NCBI GenBank assembly: GCA_040220455.1
Contig: JAVJUS010000134.1
Span: forward strand, 55,392 to 119,391
Origin: JAVJUS01 sp040220455
Lineage (GTDB): Bacteria > Pseudomonadota > Alphaproteobacteria > DSM-16000 > Inquilinaceae
Direction of reading: 5' to 3'
DNA: 64,000 bases
Numbering within the stretch: position 1 is the first letter of the stretch; each line of letters begins with the position of its first letter. The position numbers and the translations under genes are program-made. Shown here one piece after another: positions 42,068 through 50,625 of the stretch. A model generated the notes under the pieces. It searched no databases and was not told the DNA's origin. It saw only the letters and a list, made by a program, of their open reading frames with translations.

Positions 42068-42537
42068 CGGAAGGCCTCCAGCACCCGCCGCTCGATCCCC
42101 TGCTTGAGGTCGCGCTTCACGGCGTCGGCGTCTTCGGCGAACATCGCGTGGACGATCAGCGCCTTGCGGTCCTCGGAGACGTCGAGGCTGAGCGTGCCGG
42201 GCGTCAGGGAGATGAGGTTGGCGGTCAACAGGATCTCGGTCTCCGTCTCGGCGTCGAGCGGGACCACGATCAGACCCGGCCGGGCGGTGATCGGCGGGGT
42301 GAGCACGTCCCAGGCGACGCGGAAGCTCGAGACCACCAGGTCGTAGACGAAGTAGACGGTCAGCGAGACCGCGCCGCGGGCCCGGGCGAAGTACCGCGTC
42401 GGGCCGAACAGCGGCCGCGTCAGGTAGAGCGCGGCGAAGCCGACGGCGAAGCCCAGCGCCAGGTTGGCGCCGGAGACGTCGCCCGAGGCCGCGACCCAGC
42501 CGGCCGCCAGGAGGAGGTTTAGGGCGAGCAGGCTCAT
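42064..42537 (-). CDS. mnhE: Cation/proton antiporter subunit E
   Basis: A 157-residue subunit with N-terminal hydrophobic helices (LLALNLLLAAGWVAASG, LGFAVGFAALYLTRPLFG) and a cytoplasmic half containing ANLISLTPGTLSLDVSEDRK, the hallmark of MrpE. Both ends overlap neighbours by 4 bp, keeping strict translational coupling through the operon. Confidence 0.93.
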   Translation of the reverse strand: MSLLALNLLLAAGWVAASGDVSGANLALGFAVGFAALYLTRPLFGPTRYFARARGAVSLTVYFVYDLVVSSFRVAWDVLTPPITARPGLIVVPLDAETETEILLTANLISLTPGTLSLDVSEDRKALIVHAMFAEDADAVKRDLKQGIERRVLEAFR

Positions 42538-44063
42538 TGCCGGACTCCGAGAACGGCGGCGAGATAGCGCTCGGGCGAGAGCAGTTCGTCGGCCGCGCGC
42601 GCCGCGACCTCGTGCATCGGCCCGGCGAAGACGCCGATGGCGACCGTGATCGCCGCCAGCCCGATCGCCGGCCAGACCAGCGCGGCGAGCGCTGGGGCGG
42701 CGGCGCCCGACCCTGTCACCGTCCCGGCCCCGGCATCGACGTCTCCGTCGCCGCCGGGATGCGGCTTCCAGAACGCCTCGACCCAGATCTTGGACATCGA
42801 GAAGACGGTCAGCAGGCCGACCGCGAGCGCGATGGCGGCCATCGCCCAGGCTTCGGCGTCCAGGCTCGCCTTGACGATCAGCAGCTTGGCCCAGAAGCCC
42901 GACAGCGGCGGGATGCCGGCCAGCGACAGGGCCGGGATCAGGAACAGGACGCCCAGCCAGGGCCGGCTCGCCCACAGCCCGCCGATGCGCGACAGGTCCT
43001 CCGATCCGGTCAGACGCGCGGCGATGCCGCCGATCAGGAACAGGTTCGCCTTCACCACGATGTGGTGCAGCACGTAGAAGATCGCGCCGACCAGGGCGAG
43101 CGGCGTGTAGAGCGCCAAGCCCAGGATCATGTAGCCGATCTGGCTGATGATGTGGAACGACAGGATGCGCCGGATCTCGTTCTGTGCCGCGGCGCCCAGG
43201 ACGCCGGTCACCATCGTCGCCGCCGCGCCGACCAGCAGCACCGTCTGCACGCCCGGCACGCCGACGTCATAGATCAGGGTGAAGACCCGGATCAGCGCGT
43301 AGACGCCGACCTTGGTCAGCAGCGCGGCGAACAGCGCCGAGGTCGTCACCGACGGTGTGTGATAGGACGCCGGCAGCCAGAAGAAGACCGGGAACAGTGC
43401 CGCCTTGACCCCGAAGGCGAAGAGGAACAGCGCCGCCGTCGCGGTGACCGTGGTGTCGGCGCCCAGCGCCGGCACCGCGACCGCCAGGTCGGCCATGTTG
43501 AGCGTGCCCGTCGCCCCGTAGACCAGCGCCACGCCCATCAGGAAGGCGATCGTCGCGATCAGGTTCAGGCAGACATACTTGACCGCGCCGTCGATCTGCG
43601 CCCGCGTCCCGCCGACGATCATCAGGCCGAAGGACGCGATCAGCATCACCTCGAACCAGACATAGAGATTGAACAGGTCGCCGGTCAGGAACGCACCGCA
43701 CACGCCGACCAGCAGCCCCTGGACCAGCGGGTGGTGGCCGCGGCGCTCCTCGTCCGGCGACACGTCGCCCAGCGCGTAGACGGTGACCGCCAGCGCGATG
43801 ATGCCCGTGATCACCACCATCGCCGCGCTGAACAGGTCGGCGACCAGCGTGATGCCGAAGGGCGCCGGCCAGCCGCCCATCTGGGCGGCGATCGGCCCGT
43901 CGCGCCAGACCCGGGCGGCGAGCGCCAGGGCGACGGCGAGCAACAGGCCGGACGCGGCGACGCCGGTCATCCGGCACGCGCGGGGATGCCGGCCGAGCGC
44001 GAAGACCGCGACGGCGGCGATCATCGGGATCAGGATCGGGGCGGCGAGCAGCATGCCGGTCAT
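42534..44063 (-). CDS. mnhD: Cation/proton antiporter subunit D (NuoM/NuoN-like)
   Basis: A 509-residue, about 14-helix membrane protein homologous to the antiporter-like subunits of complex I. Family features are FVWFEVMLIASFGLMIVGG-like YVWFEVMLIASFGLMIVG, the key charged helix VKAALFPVFFWLPASYHTPS near residue 220 (Lys in a proton-path helix) and LLTKVGVYALIRVF. A Gly/Asp-rich loop near residue 435 (HPGGDGDVDAGAG) is atypical but lies between helices. It contributes a proton/cation pathway. Confidence 0.94.
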   Translation of the reverse strand: MTGMLLAAPILIPMIAAVAVFALGRHPRACRMTGVAASGLLLAVALALAARVWRDGPIAAQMGGWPAPFGITLVADLFSAAMVVITGIIALAVTVYALGDVSPDEERRGHHPLVQGLLVGVCGAFLTGDLFNLYVWFEVMLIASFGLMIVGGTRAQIDGAVKYVCLNLIATIAFLMGVALVYGATGTLNMADLAVAVPALGADTTVTATAALFLFAFGVKAALFPVFFWLPASYHTPSVTTSALFAALLTKVGVYALIRVFTLIYDVGVPGVQTVLLVGAAATMVTGVLGAAAQNEIRRILSFHIISQIGYMILGLALYTPLALVGAIFYVLHHIVVKANLFLIGGIAARLTGSEDLSRIGGLWASRPWLGVLFLIPALSLAGIPPLSGFWAKLLIVKASLDAEAWAMAAIALAVGLLTVFSMSKIWVEAFWKPHPGGDGDVDAGAGTVTGSGAAAPALAALVWPAIGLAAITVAIGVFAGPMHEVAARAADELLSPERYLAAVLGVRQ

Positions 44064-44485
44064 TCCACCGCCCGGCGCCGCGCCGCGCCGGCCCCCTCGG
44101 CGCCGCGGCCCGGCGCGTGCGCCCCGCCCGTATCGGGCAGCGGCTCGGCCACGCGCAGGGCGTCGGCCTCCACGGTGCCCAGCGCGCGGTAGGTGCGATA
44201 GACCAGCACGAGAGTGAAGGTCAGAAGCCCGAAGCCGATCACGATGGCCGTCAGGATCAGCGCCTGGGGTAGGGCGTTGGCGGCCGTTCCCGTCGGCGCC
44301 TGCGCGCCGTTGGCGATCAGCGGCGGCGCGGCCCAGGTCAGCCGGCCGGCGGCGAAGATCACCAGGTTGGCTGCGTTCGACAGCAGCGCCAGCCCGAACA
44401 GGAAGCGCACCAGGTTGCCGGTCAGCATCAGGTAGAGGGCGGCGGCGACGAGCACGCCCGCCAGCCCCGCGATCGCGGTTTCCAC
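44060..44485 (-). CDS. mnhC: Cation/proton antiporter subunit C (NuoK-like)
   Basis: A 141-residue, three-helix NuoK-like subunit: AGLAGVLVAAALYLMLTGNL, then FLFGLALLSNAANLVIFAAG with the conserved Asn-rich turn, then ALILTAIVIGFGLLTFTLVL, followed by a hydrophilic tail of about 35 residues. The start is taken as the GTG at 44485 because it follows the mnhB stop (44488-44490) by only 2 bases and places the first helix at the N-terminus. No in-frame ATG fits. Confidence 0.9.
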   Translation of the reverse strand: METAIAGLAGVLVAAALYLMLTGNLVRFLFGLALLSNAANLVIFAAGRLTWAAPPLIANGAQAPTGTAANALPQALILTAIVIGFGLLTFTLVLVYRTYRALGTVEADALRVAEPLPDTGGAHAPGRGAEGAGAARRRAVE

Positions 44486-44487
44486 GG

Positions 44488-45084
44488 CTACCGGCCCCCC
44501 TCGAGCGTGGTTCCGGGGCGCGCGGTTCCGGGGTCGGGGCCGTCGGTCAGGCCGCCCGGCGGCGTCCCGGCGCCAGGTCCGCCGTCGCCCGGCCCGCCGT
44601 CGGCGTCGGCTCGAGCGTTCACGGTCCGGCCGTCGTCTTCGGCGCCGTCGTCCTCGTCGATCACGTCGTCCTCCAGCCCGAACAGGATCGCCAGTACCGC
44701 GCCCACCACCACCAGGTAGACGCCCACGTCGAAAAGCAGGATCGAGCCGACCGGCAGGCCTTCCTTGGTGCCGTCCGGCGCCGTCTCCAGCAGCGGCCAC
44801 ACGCCGCCCAGGACGTGGCCGGTGGCGAGCGCCCCCCACAGCGCGGCGGCCAGCGCGCCCGCCAGCCCGGTGACGGCGATCGCCGCCGGCGTCAGGGGCA
44901 GGGCGGCGCAGGCCGCCTCGGTGCCGCGCGCCTTGGCGTAGAGCGCGAAGGCCGTCGCCGCGATCAGCCCGCCGATGAAGCCGCCGCCCGGCTCGTTGTG
45001 GCCGCGCAGCAGGATGAAGATGGAAAACGCCACCATCAGCGGCACCAGGAGCCGCGCGGCCGCGGTCAGGATGAGCGAGTTCAT
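44488..45084 (-). CDS. mnhB: Cation/proton antiporter subunit B
   Basis: A 198-residue subunit with four TM helices and the MnhB signature HNEPGGGFIGGLIAA near residue 30, plus GSILLFDVGVYLVVVGAVL. After residue 135 it carries a long acidic and Gly/Pro-rich hydrophilic tail (DDVIDEDDGAEDDGRTVNA...), which makes it longer than typical MrpB proteins of about 140 residues. It overlaps mnhA by 4 bp. Confidence 0.92.
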   Translation of the reverse strand: MNSLILTAAARLLVPLMVAFSIFILLRGHNEPGGGFIGGLIAATAFALYAKARGTEAACAALPLTPAAIAVTGLAGALAAALWGALATGHVLGGVWPLLETAPDGTKEGLPVGSILLFDVGVYLVVVGAVLAILFGLEDDVIDEDDGAEDDGRTVNARADADGGPGDGGPGAGTPPGGLTDGPDPGTARPGTTLEGGR

Positions 45085-47540
45085 CGGCCGCGCGCCTCCC
45101 CCTCGCCAGCCGGCGCCCCGTCCGCCATCACCTCCGGCCTCGTCGTCGGGCGCCGGGCGAGCAGCGCGGCGGCGGCCAGCGCGGCGATCACGACGACCGC
45201 GATCTCGCCCAGCGTGTCGAGCGCCCGGAAATCGACCAGGATCACGTTGACGATGTTGCGCCCGAAGGCGTCCGGCACGGCGGCCTGCTCGAAGAACGTC
45301 GTGATCCGCCGGTCGAAGGGGATCTCCAGCACGGCCAGCAGCGTCGTCGTCACGGCGAGCCCGGTCGCCCCGGCGATAACCAGCGCCCCCCAGCGCACCC
45401 GCCGCCACCACGGCCCCTCGCCCGCCGGCACCCGGGGCAGCTTCAGCAGGGCGACCGCCACGATGACGATGAACAGGGTTTCGACCAGGAGCTGGGTCAT
45501 CGCCACGTCGACCGCGCCATAGAGCACGAACAGGATCGCCACCCCGGCGCCGACGATGCCCAGCGCGGCGATCGCCACCATGCGCCCGCGGGTCAGGACC
45601 ACGGCGATCGCGCCGATGGCGATCAGCGCGACGAGCCCCCACTCGAAAAGGGCCATCGCCGGTGGCGCGACGGCCGGCAGCCCGCCCTCGGCGAGCGCGA
45701 TCGCGCCCCAGAGCAGGGCGGCCAGCGCGCCGATCTCGACGAACAGGTAGACCCGCATCCGGCCGCCCTGGATCACCCGGGTCTGCCAGGCGGCGAACCG
45801 CTTCATCGCCGCCACCCCGGCCTCCCAGGCCGCCTCGGCGCTCGGCACGCCGCGCGCCTCCGCAGCGGCGAGGCCGGCGCGCAGGCGGGGCAGGGCAAAA
45901 TAGAGGCCGACGCCCAGCGCGAAGGTGGCCACGCTCAGCATCAGCGGCACGTTGATGCCGTGCCAGAGCTTGAGGTAGATCGAGGCCGGCTCGCCCACGA
46001 TGGCGGTTGTCATCGGCTGGATCAGCGGCCGGCCCAGCAGGTCCGGGAAGATGCCGAAGACCGCCCCGGCCAGGGCGAAGACGATCGGCCCGACCCACAT
46101 CCCGACGGGCGCACGGCCTTTGACCGGTGTCGTCGCCCGGCCGGCCCGGGGCCGGAACGGCGCCAGCGCGACGAGGCCGGCCGCCGCCACCATCAGGGCG
46201 TTGGCGATGACCGCCGCGCCGGCGACGACCAGCGGCTCGGAGGCGACGGCCAGCGCGCCCTCGTATTTGAGCTCCTTGCCGATGAAGCCGATGAAGGGCG
46301 GGAACCCGGCCATGGACAGGGCGGCCAGCGCGGCGACGGCCCATAGCAGGGGCTGCGCCCGTCCCAGCCCGCTCAGGCGGTCGATCTCGCGCGTGCCGGT
46401 GGTCTTGTCGATCAGGCCGACGACCAGGAACAGAGCGGCCTTGTAGAGCGCGTGGACGACGATGAAGGTCGACGCCGCGGCGATGGCGACGGGCGTGTCC
46501 CCACCCAGGAACATCGTCGCCGTACCCAGCGCCATCAGCGTGGTGTAGGCGAGCATCAGCTTGAGATCGGTCTGGCGCATCGCCCAGATCGACCCGACCA
46601 GCATCGTCGCCGCGCCGACCAGGGTCAGCGTCCATTGCCACGCCTCGGTGCCGCCCAGGGTCGGCGACAGGCGCGCCATCAGGTAGACGCCGGCCTTCAC
46701 CATGGTCGCGGAGTGCAGATAGGCGCTGATCGGCGTCGGCGCCGCCATCGCGTTGGGCAGCCAGAAATGAAACGGCACCTGAGCCGACTTGGTGAAGCAG
46801 CCGAGCAGGACCAGCACCAGGATCGCCGGATAGAGCGCGTGGCCCGGCAGCGCCGGCGCGCCGGCCTCCGGCGTCATCGCCGACATCTCGTAGGTGCCGG
46901 CCACGCCGCCCAGCAGGATCAGCCCCGCGAGCAGGGCGAGCCCGCCCAGCCCCGTGACCAGCAGCGCCTGGAGCGCCTTGTCCCGAGCCTCGGCCTTGTC
47001 GTGGTCGAAGCCGATCAGCAGGAACGACGTGATCGTCGTCGCCTCCCAGAAGACGAACAGCGCGATCACGTTGTCGGCCAGGACGAGGCCCAGCATCGAC
47101 GCCTCGAACGCGGCGAGCAGCGCCATCACGCGCGCCTTGTTCGGGTGCGTCCTGAAATACGCCGCGGCGTAGAGCATCACGAAGGCGCCGATGCCCGTGA
47201 CCAGCAGCGCGAAGACGAGGCCCAGCCCGTCGACGCGGAAGGACAGGGCGACGCCCAGCCCGGGCATCCAGGGCACCGACCAGGCGAGCGCGCCGCCGGC
47301 CGCGATCGCCGGGATCATCGACGCGAACCACAGCGCGGCCGCCGCCGAGACGACCGCCGGCGCGAGCGCGGCCGCGCGGCCTGCCGTCGAGGCGGCGGGG
47401 CGTTCAGGCGCGTGGCCTGCCGATCCGGGGTCTGGCGATCGGGTCCGGGGTGGCAAGGGTGCGTCCTCGTCGTTCTGGCGCCGGGCTGGAGCCGGGATGG
47501 ATCTCGAAGCAGGATGCGTGGTGCGGCCTCGCGACCACAC
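45081..47540 (-). CDS. mnhA: Cation/proton antiporter subunit A (NuoL-like), N-terminus atypical
   Basis: The largest Mrp subunit, with a NuoL-like domain and a C-terminal MrpA extension. Key features are DNVIALFVFWEATTITSFLL (Glu in TM5), VPFHFWLPNAMAAPTPISAY and HSATMVKAGVYLMARL (Lys in TM7). The C-terminal VDVAMTQLLVETLFIVIVAV and IVNVILVDFRALDTLGEI are also present. The frame starts at a GTG (47540) without a visible ribosome site. A TTG at 47456, preceded by GAGGA, is a better-placed start and would give about 791 residues. Either way the usual first TM helix (LLPFxGAL-type) is missing before AALAPAVVSAAAALWFA. It is the first gene of the A-G operon. Confidence 0.85.
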   Translation of the reverse strand: MWSRGRTTHPASRSIPAPARRQNDEDAPLPPRTRSPDPGSAGHAPERPAASTAGRAAALAPAVVSAAAALWFASMIPAIAAGGALAWSVPWMPGLGVALSFRVDGLGLVFALLVTGIGAFVMLYAAAYFRTHPNKARVMALLAAFEASMLGLVLADNVIALFVFWEATTITSFLLIGFDHDKAEARDKALQALLVTGLGGLALLAGLILLGGVAGTYEMSAMTPEAGAPALPGHALYPAILVLVLLGCFTKSAQVPFHFWLPNAMAAPTPISAYLHSATMVKAGVYLMARLSPTLGGTEAWQWTLTLVGAATMLVGSIWAMRQTDLKLMLAYTTLMALGTATMFLGGDTPVAIAAASTFIVVHALYKAALFLVVGLIDKTTGTREIDRLSGLGRAQPLLWAVAALAALSMAGFPPFIGFIGKELKYEGALAVASEPLVVAGAAVIANALMVAAAGLVALAPFRPRAGRATTPVKGRAPVGMWVGPIVFALAGAVFGIFPDLLGRPLIQPMTTAIVGEPASIYLKLWHGINVPLMLSVATFALGVGLYFALPRLRAGLAAAEARGVPSAEAAWEAGVAAMKRFAAWQTRVIQGGRMRVYLFVEIGALAALLWGAIALAEGGLPAVAPPAMALFEWGLVALIAIGAIAVVLTRGRMVAIAALGIVGAGVAILFVLYGAVDVAMTQLLVETLFIVIVAVALLKLPRVPAGEGPWWRRVRWGALVIAGATGLAVTTTLLAVLEIPFDRRITTFFEQAAVPDAFGRNIVNVILVDFRALDTLGEIAVVVIAALAAAALLARRPTTRPEVMADGAPAGEGEARGR

Positions 47541-47738
47541 CGGAGACGGAGATGTCGCCCGGCTGTGAACCGTTCATGAATGAAGATCGGTCGCCGGGCC
47601 GCGACGGCAAGTCGCGGGCGATTCGCCGTGCTGTCCGTCCGGTCAAGAATTTGCAAGCATCCGGTCCGAAGGGCGTGCGGGTTTCCGGTGGCGGGCCGGA
47701 ATCGGCGGGATTCCGCGATCCGGCAGCGTCACGGTCGC

Positions 47739-47828
47739 GAAAAAAATTTCCATCACTGAGAAAAACCGGTAGACGCGACGCGGGCTTCATGCACACTATG
47801 GGGCACCGAACCGGGCAAAAAAATTTTC
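47739..47828. promoter_or_regulatory. A-tract operator-like pair upstream of the ABC cluster
   Basis: GAAAAAAATTTC (47739-47750) and CAAAAAAATTTTC (47816-47828) stand out as A/T-rich islands in a 302-bp, otherwise GC-rich gap. The second nearly touches the ribosome-binding site of the 47843 gene, a position suited to repression. Similar sequences (GAAAAAAACTTTC) precede the E1-alpha gene at 60404. I infer binding by the RpiR regulator at 59174. Nothing else structured is visible in this gap. Confidence 0.5.
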
Positions 47829-47842
47829 AGGGAGACGACGCC

Positions 47843-49363
47843 GTGTTCTATGTGCCGAAGAATGCAATCTACAAGGCGGTGAGCCGCCGCAAGTTCCTGG
47901 AGCTGGGCGGCGGCGCCGCCACGGCGCTGGGGGCGGGATCGCTGGCGGTCGGCCTCAACAGCGTGATGATGCGATCGCCCGTGCAGGCGGCGTCTTCCGA
48001 CGAGGCGAAGTGGAAGCAGTACGCGGGCTCGCGGCTGGTCTTCATGTCGGAGAACACGCCGCCGTCCTTCGCGATCCGCGAGAAGATCCAGCAGTTCTAC
48101 GACCTGACCGGAATCGAGGTCGAGGTCATCACCGACGGCCTGCCGTCGGTCCAGCAGAAGGTCGGCATCGACCTGCAGTCCGGCAACGCCGACTTCCCGG
48201 TCTCCTATGTCCAGGACAAGCCGATCGGCGCGCCGTTCGCGGACTTCTACGCCGATCTGTCGCCGATGATCGGCGACGACACGCTGCCCCAGGATCCCGA
48301 GGGCTACGGCGACGACGCTTGGTTCACCAACTTCCTCAACGCCTGCGGCCGCTACTACGACAGCGACCGCCTGGTGGCGTTGCCCTATGATACGGCTGTC
48401 GCCTGCACCTTCTATCGCCAGGACGTGTTCGAGGCGATGACGAAGGACTTCGAGGCCGAGTACGGCTACCGGATGGAGTTCACCGCGGACACCACCTGGA
48501 AGCAGCTCTACGAGATGGCGGCCTTCCTGAAGGCGGCTCGCGAGGGCGGGGCGGACGTGCCCTACGGCTACGCCCAGCACCAGGGCGCCTTCGCCTGGAC
48601 CACCCAGCTCGACATCCAGCGGATGATGTTCTCCCACGGCCGCTGGCTCGACTGGGAGATCGACGACGTGCTCGGCAGCCGCAACCCGCCGCCGTCCAAC
48701 TGGGGCGACGAGCAGTCGGTCCTGCTGATGCAGAAGTTCAAGGAGCAGGCGGATGTCAGCCACCCGGACAACCTGGCCAACGACACGCTGGGCTTGAACA
48801 CGGTCTACCAGTCGGGCGGCATCGCCATTCAGGTGCAGTACCACGAGTTCGCGGCCTCGATCGAGGATCCGGAGACCTCGGTGGCGGCTGGCGGCAAGAC
48901 CGCCTACGCCCCGTGCCCGAAGGGCGATCCGGAGTGGCTGGTCGGCGACGGCGAGCTCGTCAACGGCACCAATTGCGGCATCGGCGGCATCGGCATCAAC
49001 GGCAACGCGTCGGAAGACATCCAGCGCGCGGCCTACATGTTCTGCGTCTGGGCGACTTCGTCCGACCTGCAATACGACGTGCTCAGCGGCCTGGGCGGCA
49101 CGCCGACCCGCCGGTCGGTGCTGCAGCGCGAGGACGTGCAGGCGGCGCGCACGCGGCCGAGCAGCATGCCGAACGCCCTGACCTTCGACGCGGTCTACGA
49201 CTACGGCATCAACGACCCGCATTTCGTCATGGGTCCGAAGGTGCCGCGCGCCAACGAGTACCACAATATCCTGGCCTCCGAGGTGCAGCGCTGCGTGTCC
49301 GGCGAGACCGAGCCGGCCGAGGCGTGCGAGAACATCCGCTCGCAGATCGACAACCTCCACTGA
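47843..49363 (+). CDS. ABC transporter substrate-binding protein with Tat signal (MalE-superfamily, carbohydrate type)
   Basis: A 506-residue binding protein of the SBP_bac_1 type. The N-terminus has a clear twin-arginine motif SRRKFLELGG followed by a hydrophobic stretch to SPVQAAS, so it is probably exported folded. The mature part contains FYDLTGIEVEVITDGLPSVQ, LVALPYDTAVACTFYRQDVF and MAAFLKAAREGGADVPYGYA, typical of oligosaccharide/polyol binding proteins. I chose the GTG at 47843: AGGGAGA lies 7 bases upstream and the Tat motif falls at residue 14. An in-frame ATG 18 codons further upstream has no such site. It is the first gene of the cluster; a strong hairpin follows. Confidence 0.88.
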   Translation: MFYVPKNAIYKAVSRRKFLELGGGAATALGAGSLAVGLNSVMMRSPVQAASSDEAKWKQYAGSRLVFMSENTPPSFAIREKIQQFYDLTGIEVEVITDGLPSVQQKVGIDLQSGNADFPVSYVQDKPIGAPFADFYADLSPMIGDDTLPQDPEGYGDDAWFTNFLNACGRYYDSDRLVALPYDTAVACTFYRQDVFEAMTKDFEAEYGYRMEFTADTTWKQLYEMAAFLKAAREGGADVPYGYAQHQGAFAWTTQLDIQRMMFSHGRWLDWEIDDVLGSRNPPPSNWGDEQSVLLMQKFKEQADVSHPDNLANDTLGLNTVYQSGGIAIQVQYHEFAASIEDPETSVAAGGKTAYAPCPKGDPEWLVGDGELVNGTNCGIGGIGINGNASEDIQRAAYMFCVWATSSDLQYDVLSGLGGTPTRRSVLQREDVQAARTRPSSMPNALTFDAVYDYGINDPHFVMGPKVPRANEYHNILASEVQRCVSGETEPAEACENIRSQIDNLH

Positions 49364-49388
49364 CCATCCGGGCCGGCCGGGACGGCAG

Positions 49389-49414
49389 GGGGCGGGACTT
49401 CGCGGTCCCGCCCC
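49389..49414 (+). terminator. Intercistronic hairpin after the binding-protein gene
   Basis: A 10-bp stem GGGGCGGGAC (49389-49398) pairs with GTCCCGCCCC (49405-49414), with loop TTCGCG, 26 bases after the binding-protein stop and before the first permease. As with 5383-5411, no U-tract follows. It probably sets the binding-protein to permease ratio. The rest of the 191-bp gap shows only GC-rich sequence. Confidence 0.6.
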
Positions 49415-49554
49415 GCGCCGCCCGGAGCCCGGCGGTCCGGTAGCCTCCGGCCCGGCGGGGCGGGGCGTCGACGCGTCGCCCGCCGGCCGGCGGCTTCCCG
49501 ACCGCCTTTCTTCTTCGTCACATTCGTCGCGTTCGCCATCCCCGAGGTCGGACC

Positions 49555-50541
49555 ATGGCCGTCAGCATTGCCCAGGACCTTCATCCAGCCAGTGGCGAGG
49601 AGGACTGGGGCTACCGCAGCGTCGACTACGCCCCGCAGCGTCCGCACGCCGCGCCCAGGCGCCGCTTCTACTTCTACCTCATGGCGCCGGCGATCATCGT
49701 GCTGGCCTGCATCACGATCTATCCGTTCCTGTGGCTGATTTGGATGAGCCTGCACAACGTGCGGCTCGGCCCGGCCCCCGACATCTTCGTCGGGCTAGAC
49801 AACTACATCCGGCTGTTCAACGACCAGCGCTATATCGAGGGCTGGATCCTGTTGATCAAGTACAGCGCGATGTGTCTCAGCTTCGAGATCGTCATCGGCG
49901 TTCTGCTCGCGGTCATCATCAACAACAGCAAGTACGAGAAAATCCTCGTCACCCTGTTCCTGATGCCGATGATGGTGTCTCCCGTCGTCGCGGGCCTTCT
50001 GTTCTTCTATCTCTATAATGGGACATTCGGCTGGTACCACTGGCTTTTCCAGAGTCTCGGTTTCCTCGAGGGGGCATCGATCCTGGGCAGCCCGAAGACG
50101 GCGATGCTCGGCATCGTCCTGGTCGATGTCTGGCAGTGGACGCCGCTGATCACGCTGATCACGCTCGCCGGTCTTAAGCGCGTGCCGCAGGACCAGCTCG
50201 AGGCGAGCATGGTCGACGGCTCCGGGCCGATGCAGAACTTCTTCGCGGTGACCCTGCCGAACCTGTACCCGTCGCTGCTGATCGCGATCATGTTGCGGTT
50301 CATGGACAACTTCCGCTTCATCGACGCGATCCTGGCGCTGACCGGCGGCGGGCCCGGCAACGCAACGCGCATCCTGCCGGTCTACCTGTTCGACGTGTCG
50401 TTCCGCTTCTTCGACCTGGGGCGCGGCGGCGCGGTGGCGTTCACCCTGCTCCTGGTCACGATCATCCTCGGCCTGATCCTGGTGAAGATCCTCGAGGACC
50501 CGTCGCGCAAGCGCGCCGCCAACGGGGGTGGCGCGGAATGA
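49555..50541 (+). CDS. Carbohydrate ABC transporter permease (MalF/UgpA-like)
   Basis: A 328-residue inner-membrane permease with a 40-residue hydrophilic N-terminus, then TM1 (YLMAPAIIVLACITIYPFLW) and five further helices. The ATPase-coupling EAA loop is LEASMVDGSGPMQNFFAVTL near residue 215, followed by the GGPGNATRILPVYLF region typical of MalF-group permeases. It pairs with the permease at 50626. Confidence 0.92.
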   Translation: MAVSIAQDLHPASGEEDWGYRSVDYAPQRPHAAPRRRFYFYLMAPAIIVLACITIYPFLWLIWMSLHNVRLGPAPDIFVGLDNYIRLFNDQRYIEGWILLIKYSAMCLSFEIVIGVLLAVIINNSKYEKILVTLFLMPMMVSPVVAGLLFFYLYNGTFGWYHWLFQSLGFLEGASILGSPKTAMLGIVLVDVWQWTPLITLITLAGLKRVPQDQLEASMVDGSGPMQNFFAVTLPNLYPSLLIAIMLRFMDNFRFIDAILALTGGGPGNATRILPVYLFDVSFRFFDLGRGGAVAFTLLLVTIILGLILVKILEDPSRKRAANGGGAE

Positions 50542-50625
50542 CGGCCGCGCCGCTCACGATCCGTCCGTTCCGATCCCGGACCCGGTCCGGGGCCCTGTTG
50601 ACGCCGCTGCGGGAAGATCTCGACC

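Noticed and set aside
44488..47331. A long minus-strand frame overlapping mnhA and running into mnhB
   Set aside because: Only its last 198 residues (mnhB from 45084) look like protein; the upstream part is a frame shadow of mnhA.
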